From positions 1 to 64,000 of the forward strand of contig JACKDQ010000011.1 in NCBI GenBank assembly GCA_020633415.1: a stretch of 64,000 nt of DNA. The letters run 5' to 3'. Every line of letters begins with the position of its first letter. Position 1 is the first letter of the stretch. Below the pieces are notes generated by a model. That model was not told the DNA's origin. It saw only the letters and a program-made list of their open reading frames with translations, and did not search any database. This document shows, piece after piece, positions 59,831 through 64,000 of the stretch. The stretch is from Deltaproteobacteria bacterium (GTDB taxonomy: Bacteria > Myxococcota_A > Polyangia > GCA-2747355). Position numbers and translations under genes: made by a program.

Positions 59831-60928
59831 CTAGGAGGGGTCCGGCTTTGGCGTGGCCTTGGTGCTCGCCGGCAACTTGGGCTCCTTGATGTAGTCGCTC
59901 GGAACCTCGCCGGTCAACGCGCCAAGGAAAGCGACGATCTCGCCGACCTCTGCGTCGGAGAGGGTCTTGCCCAGTTGGTGCTCGGCCATCATGCGCACCG
60001 CGCTGCCGAGTTCCTTGACCGATCCATCATGAAAATAAGGCCCGGTCTTGGCAACATTGCGCAGCGAGGGCACCTTGAACATCATTTTTTCGGCCTCGTT
60101 CTTGGTCACGGCAAACCGACCGAGGTCTTTCTGCGAGGGCCAGGCCTTAACCAACCCGAGCTTCTGAAACATCTGACCGCCAAGATAGGCACCAGCGTGA
60201 CAGGTCACGCATCCAGTCTGGTGGAAAGTTAAGAAACCCTTCTTTTGCTGCTCGGTCAGCGCTGAGCCCTCACCGGCAAGGAAACGGTCCCATGGCGCTG
60301 GCGTGATCAGTCGCCGTTCGAAGGCGCCGATCGCGTTGCCGACGTTGTCGTAGGTCAACGGATCCTGCTGCTCGGGGAACGCCTTCTTGAACGCCGCTAG
60401 ATACTCCGGCATCGACTTGAGCGTCTTGAGCACTGCGGCTTCGTTGGGCATCGCCATCTCAACCGGATTGAGGATCGGTCCTTTGGCCTGGGCCTCGACC
60501 GTCGGCTCGCGCCCGTCCCAGAACTGAACAAAATGTCCAGCAGCGTTGTAGACGGTTGGCGAGTTGCGGTTGCCGCGCTGTTTCTTGTGCCCCGGCGAGG
60601 TTGCCTCGCCGTCGACGCCAAAGCGCTGCAAATCGTGACAGCTGTTGCAGGCAACATCGTGATTCTTGGACAGGCGCTTGTCGAAGTAGAGCATCCGGCC
60701 GAGGTCGATCAAGGCATCGGTCAGCGCTAGCTTCCCCGCCACCTCCTTGGGCAGTGGCGCATAAGCAGCAAGCTGCGCCTTGTCGATCGTCGCCCCCTCC
60801 GCCGCCTTTTTCGCCGCGGCGGTCGGCGCGGGTGCGGTTTTTGACGTGGATGGATCCTCTGCCGTTTTCCTACAGCCAGTCAGAGCCAACACTAAGCTGA
60901 GCGTTGCGACACAGTTTGTTGAGCGCAT
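59831..60928 (-). CDS. Diheme cytochrome c peroxidase lipoprotein (MauG/CcpA family)
   Basis: A 365-residue lipoprotein (lipobox LTGC, Cys19) with an Ala/Lys-rich stalk and two haem-c motifs: CNSCH (Cys94-His98) and CVTCH (about residue 240). The family pattern LGRMLYFDKRLSKN, GNRNSPTVYNAAGH, and KVPSLRNVAKTGPYFHDGS is complete. Such enzymes reduce H2O2 in the periplasm, with electrons from small cytochromes. It is anchored, which is common in this branch. AAGGAG is 6 nt before the ATG at 60928. A candidate promoter lies at 60954-60983. Confidence 0.93.
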   Translation of the reverse strand: MRSTNCVATLSLVLALTGCRKTAEDPSTSKTAPAPTAAAKKAAEGATIDKAQLAAYAPLPKEVAGKLALTDALIDLGRMLYFDKRLSKNHDVACNSCHDLQRFGVDGEATSPGHKKQRGNRNSPTVYNAAGHFVQFWDGREPTVEAQAKGPILNPVEMAMPNEAAVLKTLKSMPEYLAAFKKAFPEQQDPLTYDNVGNAIGAFERRLITPAPWDRFLAGEGSALTEQQKKGFLTFHQTGCVTCHAGAYLGGQMFQKLGLVKAWPSQKDLGRFAVTKNEAEKMMFKVPSLRNVAKTGPYFHDGSVKELGSAVRMMAEHQLGKTLSDAEVGEIVAFLGALTGEVPSDYIKEPKLPASTKATPKPDPS

Positions 60929-60953
60929 AGTTTGCTCCTTTATCTGCGCGCCA

Positions 60954-60983
60954 GGTATAGCGCCACTCGTGAGAGCGATGCAA
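60954..60983 (-). promoter_or_regulatory. Candidate promoter for the diheme peroxidase gene
   Basis: TTGCAT (rc of 60978-60983) and TATACC (rc of 60954-60959) are 18 nt apart, and the ATG follows 25 nt after the -10. Match is moderate. Confidence 0.35.
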
Positions 60984-61082
60984 TAGGACTAACGCTCAGT
61001 GCTATCGGCGAGACTAAGCCTGCAACGCATGTTCGTCGGCCACGCACATCGGGCGCTTTCGAGCGAACAGCTCGCGCAGCGG

Positions 61083-62093
61083 CTAAACGCTCGCACCGTT
61101 TGCGTTGACAAAGCGCCGCAGCCCAACCGGGATAAAAGCAACACCGCTGACGTCTTCCGGCGCAAACGGCAAACAGAGTCGTGGCTGGCGCGGATGAACA
61201 CAGCGATAGAGCTGTGGATAGCGCTCGAAGATACCCGCTGAGAAGTAGCGCCAGTAGGCGATCGCCGCGCCGCGTTCGGCAAGCGTGGCCAATCGCTCGA
61301 TCTGCAAACGATGCTCAGACGAACGACAAGCGGCGATCGCGTCGGCAACACCTGCGGGATCCCATTCGTCGTCGCCCCAGGGTTGCCCATCGCTGGAAAG
61401 CTGTTGCGCTGGCTTCGGGTCGTTGCCGTCGATCCACAGCGCTTGCTCGCCCTCCCGAGCAAAGGGGTCGACCGCTTCGCCATTGAGAATCGCCGAGAAA
61501 TGCAGGTGCGGTGCGAGCCAAGGAAAAGCGATCAGGCCGTCGACCGACGACATGCCCGAGAGGCCGATCACTTCGCCGCGCCGCACAACCTGCCCCTCCT
61601 CGACGAAAGCGCGAGAGAGGTGATTGCCCAGCGTGATCAACCCGGCGCCGTGATCGATAAAGAACTTGAGGCCACCGCGATGCATCAGGTTCTCTACACG
61701 ACGGACGATCCCCGGCGCCGGCGCGGCGACGCGCGTGCCGACCGGCACGGCAAAGTCGACGCCGAAATGCGTGTTGTAACTCACACCACCGCCGCGAAAA
61801 TCTTCCACGTCGGTGACGCGAACGTCGAAGGCAGCGCCCCCCTCGAGGCTCGGCGCGCGTCGATTGAACAGGTTGATCAGCGGAGCACGCCGGTCAGGTC
61901 GGCTCAGGCCAAGCCATGTGGGCAAAGAGAGCGTCGGGTGAAACATCCGCAGAGAACTGAGGCCGAAACGCGTGCCGGCCGAATATGGATCACCGACGAT
62001 CGCCTGCAGGCATTGCCTGAGCGCGGGTAGCAAGGGCTTGAGGCCAAACGTTTCCAGCGGTCCGATTCGCCAGCGTAATGCTCTGTGCTTCAT
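61083..62093 (-). CDS. M23-family peptidase-like protein
   Basis: A 336-residue protein with a LytM/M23 domain (about 95-215): THFGVDFAVPVGTRVAAP gives the HxxxD zinc ligands and PHLHFSA the HxH pair, so the site looks complete. M23 enzymes cleave peptidoglycan crosslinks. No signal peptide is visible; the N-terminal 60 residues are basic and mildly hydrophobic, so export by another route or a cytoplasmic role is possible. The C-terminal 100 residues are unique. AGGGAG lies 5 nt before the ATG at 62093. It is divergent from the PLP enzyme gene. Confidence 0.85.
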   Translation of the reverse strand: MKHRALRWRIGPLETFGLKPLLPALRQCLQAIVGDPYSAGTRFGLSSLRMFHPTLSLPTWLGLSRPDRRAPLINLFNRRAPSLEGGAAFDVRVTDVEDFRGGGVSYNTHFGVDFAVPVGTRVAAPAPGIVRRVENLMHRGGLKFFIDHGAGLITLGNHLSRAFVEEGQVVRRGEVIGLSGMSSVDGLIAFPWLAPHLHFSAILNGEAVDPFAREGEQALWIDGNDPKPAQQLSSDGQPWGDDEWDPAGVADAIAACRSSEHRLQIERLATLAERGAAIAYWRYFSAGIFERYPQLYRCVHPRQPRLCLPFAPEDVSGVAFIPVGLRRFVNANGASV

Positions 62094-62194
62094 CGCTGCT
62101 CCCTGGGCGGCAGGCTACGTCGCCGCCAAGCTTCTGACAAGTCTGTCGGAAAACTGGGCTATGATGCGCCACGTCGCCCGTCACGGAGATGATC

Positions 62195-63355
62195 ATGGAC
62201 AAGTACGGCCTACAAACAAAACTGATCCACGCAGGGGATCCGCAACCGCGGATCGCCGGCGCGGTGGGAGTACCGATCTTTCAGTCGACGGTCTTCGAAC
62301 TGGTCGAAGGCGCTGACTACCACGACATCCGTTACCCGCGACTCAACAACCTGCCAAACCACGATGCGCTGGGCAAGAAGCTCGCGGCGATCGAAGGCGG
62401 CGAGGCTGCGCTGGTCACGTCGAGTGGAATGGCAGCGATCTCGGCGACGCTACTTGCGCTGCTCGCACCGGGAGGCCATCTCTTGCTGCTGCGCGGCGTT
62501 TACGGCGGAACCCACACCTTCGCCGACGGTAGCTTCAAGCGTCTCGGCCTGAGCTACGATCTAATCGATGGCGATGCAGCGGACAGCTGGAACACAAAGC
62601 TGCGCCAGGAAACAAAAGCGATCTACGTCGAGGCGATGACCAACCCGCTGCTCGATGTACCAGATCACCGCGCGGTGATCGCCTTCGCGCGTGCCCACGG
62701 GCTGACGGCGATCATCGACAACACCTTCGCCACGCCGGTCAATTTTCGGCCGATCGAACTGGGCTATGACGTCGTGTTGCATAGCGGCACCAAGTATCTC
62801 AACGGCCACAGCGACCTGGTCGCCGGCGCCGTGATCGCTTCCAGTCCGTGCATTCGTGCGATTAAGCACGATCTCGATCATCTCGGCGGCTGTCTCGATC
62901 CGCACGCCTGCTTCCTGCTGGCGCGCGGACTGAAAACCTTGGCGCTGCGCGTACGCGCACAAAACGGCAGTGCACTGGCGCTGGCCACCGCACTCGAAGC
63001 GCATCGCAGCGTAGCCAAGGTGCGTTACCCGGGACTCGCTAGCCACCCGCAGCACGCGCGTGCCCGCGACTTGTTCGGCGGCTGCGGTGGGATGCTGTCT
63101 TTCGAACTACACGGCGGCGCGGCGGCGGCCAAGGCACTGATCGAACGGTTGGTCTTGCCGGTTCACGGCCCCAGTTTGGGTGGACCGGAAACGTTGATCA
63201 CCCGTCCAGCGCGCTCGTCCCACGCCGGTCTGACCGCGAAAGAGCGCGACGAACTTGGCATTGGCGACGGGCTGCTACGGGTCTCGGTTGGACTGGAAGA
63301 GTCGGCCGACCTGCTGGCTGACTTTGGCGCCGCGCTCGACGCGCTGGACCACTAG
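62195..63355 (+). CDS. Cys/Met-metabolism PLP-dependent enzyme (cystathionine gamma-synthase/lyase family)
   Basis: A 386-residue fold-type-I PLP enzyme of transsulfuration. The PLP lysine is Lys200 in LHSGTKYLNGHSD, with Asp175 in IIDNTFATP and the phosphate-binding SSGMAAISAT near residue 78. Family members interconvert cystathionine, homoserine esters and cysteine or release H2S or methanethiol; the exact reaction is not clear from sequence. The ATG at 62195 was chosen because CGGAG is 6 nt upstream; the ATG at 62189 overlaps it. A TATGAT (62160-62165) upstream is a possible -10. Confidence 0.92.
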   Translation: MDKYGLQTKLIHAGDPQPRIAGAVGVPIFQSTVFELVEGADYHDIRYPRLNNLPNHDALGKKLAAIEGGEAALVTSSGMAAISATLLALLAPGGHLLLLRGVYGGTHTFADGSFKRLGLSYDLIDGDAADSWNTKLRQETKAIYVEAMTNPLLDVPDHRAVIAFARAHGLTAIIDNTFATPVNFRPIELGYDVVLHSGTKYLNGHSDLVAGAVIASSPCIRAIKHDLDHLGGCLDPHACFLLARGLKTLALRVRAQNGSALALATALEAHRSVAKVRYPGLASHPQHARARDLFGGCGGMLSFELHGGAAAAKALIERLVLPVHGPSLGGPETLITRPARSSHAGLTAKERDELGIGDGLLRVSVGLEESADLLADFGAALDALDH

Positions 63356-63401
63356 CTGTAGCCCAGACGTCGAGCGCTGATCAGCGCTGGTCATCAGGAC
63401 A

Positions 63402-64000
63402 CTAGGGGCAGGCGGTATCGTAGCCAACCAGCACCGTGCTGCCATCGCTCGGCGGGCTGCTCAGCAGCACGCTGTTGGAAGCCTTGTCGTAGAGATGACC
63501 ACTGACCGTCTTGCCGTCGACGGTAATCGCCAGCGATTTCTCGTCGAGCACCGGTCGCGACAAGAAGAATTGCCGCTTGAGACCGAAGACGGTCTTGCCG
63601 ATCTCGGCAAAGGCAGCAGCGTAATTCTTGGTGCAGAGATCGCGATTCTTGCCGCCGCTCTTGCCAACCAAGTCGTTCCAGCGCTTGGTCTCAAGTTCGC
63701 CGCCTTTGCAGACGCCGCCCGGCGCGACATTGGGCAATAGGCCGTGTACACGCACCGACTGGCCGAGCAGCGGATTGATCTGACTGCGCAATTTGCCCAG
63801 CAGCTGGTCAGCGGTCAGCTTGGATTGATCATCTTCGTCGGTGAAAACGAGAATCTCGATCGAAGCATCGGGGCGCCAGAACCCCCAGTTGGCGCCGCGA
63901 CAGGCACCATCGACACAGCGCGTGCAATCGGGTCCGCAGCTGTTGGAGATCGTGCCGGTCAGGGCTGGTTCGAGCGAAGCGGCGATCGCATCGAACCCCC
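63402..64000 (-). CDS. Partial vWA-like exported protein (5' end missing)
   Basis: The minus-strand frame is open to the window edge at 64000 and ends at 63402, so at least 199 C-terminal residues are present. It contains a CGPDCTRCVDGACRGANW knot and SIEILVFTDEDDQSK, a MIDAS-like edge (vWA fold) known from Myxococcota surface proteins with VSDEDD-type motifs. The rest (about 60-199) has LCTKNYAAAFAEIGKTVFGLKRQFFLS and a beta-rich end. The start and any lipobox are outside the window. Function unknown. Confidence 0.72.
   Translation of the reverse strand, partial: GFDAIAASLEPALTGTISNSCGPDCTRCVDGACRGANWGFWRPDASIEILVFTDEDDQSKLTADQLLGKLRSQINPLLGQSVRVHGLLPNVAPGGVCKGGELETKRWNDLVGKSGGKNRDLCTKNYAAAFAEIGKTVFGLKRQFFLSRPVLDEKSLAITVDGKTVSGHLYDKASNSVLLSSPPSDGSTVLVGYDTACP

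Noticed and set aside
1..64000. CRISPR arrays, tRNA/rRNA genes, intact transposases, phage genes
   Set aside because: None recognised: no regular direct repeats with spacers, no rRNA-like or T-loop sequences, and no transposase, integrase or capsid motifs.

Overview
The window is 64 kb of GC-rich, densely coded chromosomal DNA from a Gram-negative bacterium. The gene content points to a Myxococcota (deltaproteobacterial) lineage: many lipoproteins with Asp/Ala-rich stalks and Cys-rich modules, RCC1 and YCF48-like propeller lipoproteins, hybrid CheB-CheR-PAS proteins, multihaem c-type cytochromes, and an ECF sigma/FecR-type operon. This placement is inference from gene content; no rRNA or tRNA gene was seen. 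No prophage, CRISPR array or intact insertion sequence was recognised. The only mobile-looking DNA is a 152-bp palindromic element at 33867-34018.

Layout. 1-4950: partial propeller protein, a Trm112-like/hemB pair, then groEL overlapping a phosphomannose-isomerase-like gene. 4965-10737: promoter, five-gene tripartite ABC efflux operon (adaptor, ATPase, two permeases, TolC-like channel) and a probable terminator. 10847-13373: RRM RNA-binding protein with a hairpin in its leader, a CRP-FHA fusion regulator and a lipoprotein. 13370-21081: three minus-strand signalling genes (CheB-CheR-PAS; PAS-GGDEF-EAL; CheB-CheR-PAS-histidine kinase).

21302-30095 is the most remarkable region. A secreted cytochrome with 36 haem-binding motifs is divergent from a gene set encoding a diheme b-type membrane cytochrome, a membrane-anchored ferredoxin/flavin oxidoreductase, a 17-motif multihaem lipoprotein and an outer-membrane barrel. 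Read together they look like an electron path from cytoplasmic NAD(P)H or membrane quinol to the outer membrane. This would be a porin-cytochrome-like conduit, but of unfamiliar composition.

30119-33749: ECF sigma factor, FecR/TPR anti-sigma-like protein and lipoprotein, all overlapping by 4 nt, plus a barrel-like protein. 34031-48871: mostly single genes, including an MBL-fold hydrolase, an exported superoxide-reductase-like lipoprotein, two-dehydrogenase-type and radical SAM enzymes, a DUF1460 amidase-like protein, a thioesterase, a GNAT enzyme, several lipoproteins (one with a possible clan-CD peptidase domain plus PPC) and an AlkA-like glycosylase. 48787-51479: a MocR regulator divergent from a PNPOx-GNAT fusion, with a direct-repeat operator between them. 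51648-64000: RCC1 and propeller lipoproteins, a DUF3365 haem lipoprotein, an SDR, an MscS channel with a rhodanese, an Old Yellow Enzyme under a NemR-like operator, a diheme peroxidase, an M23 peptidase, a Cys/Met-metabolism PLP enzyme and a partial vWA-like protein.

Several start codons are GTG or TTG, chosen from Shine-Dalgarno position. All function calls come from reading motifs by eye; no database search was run.
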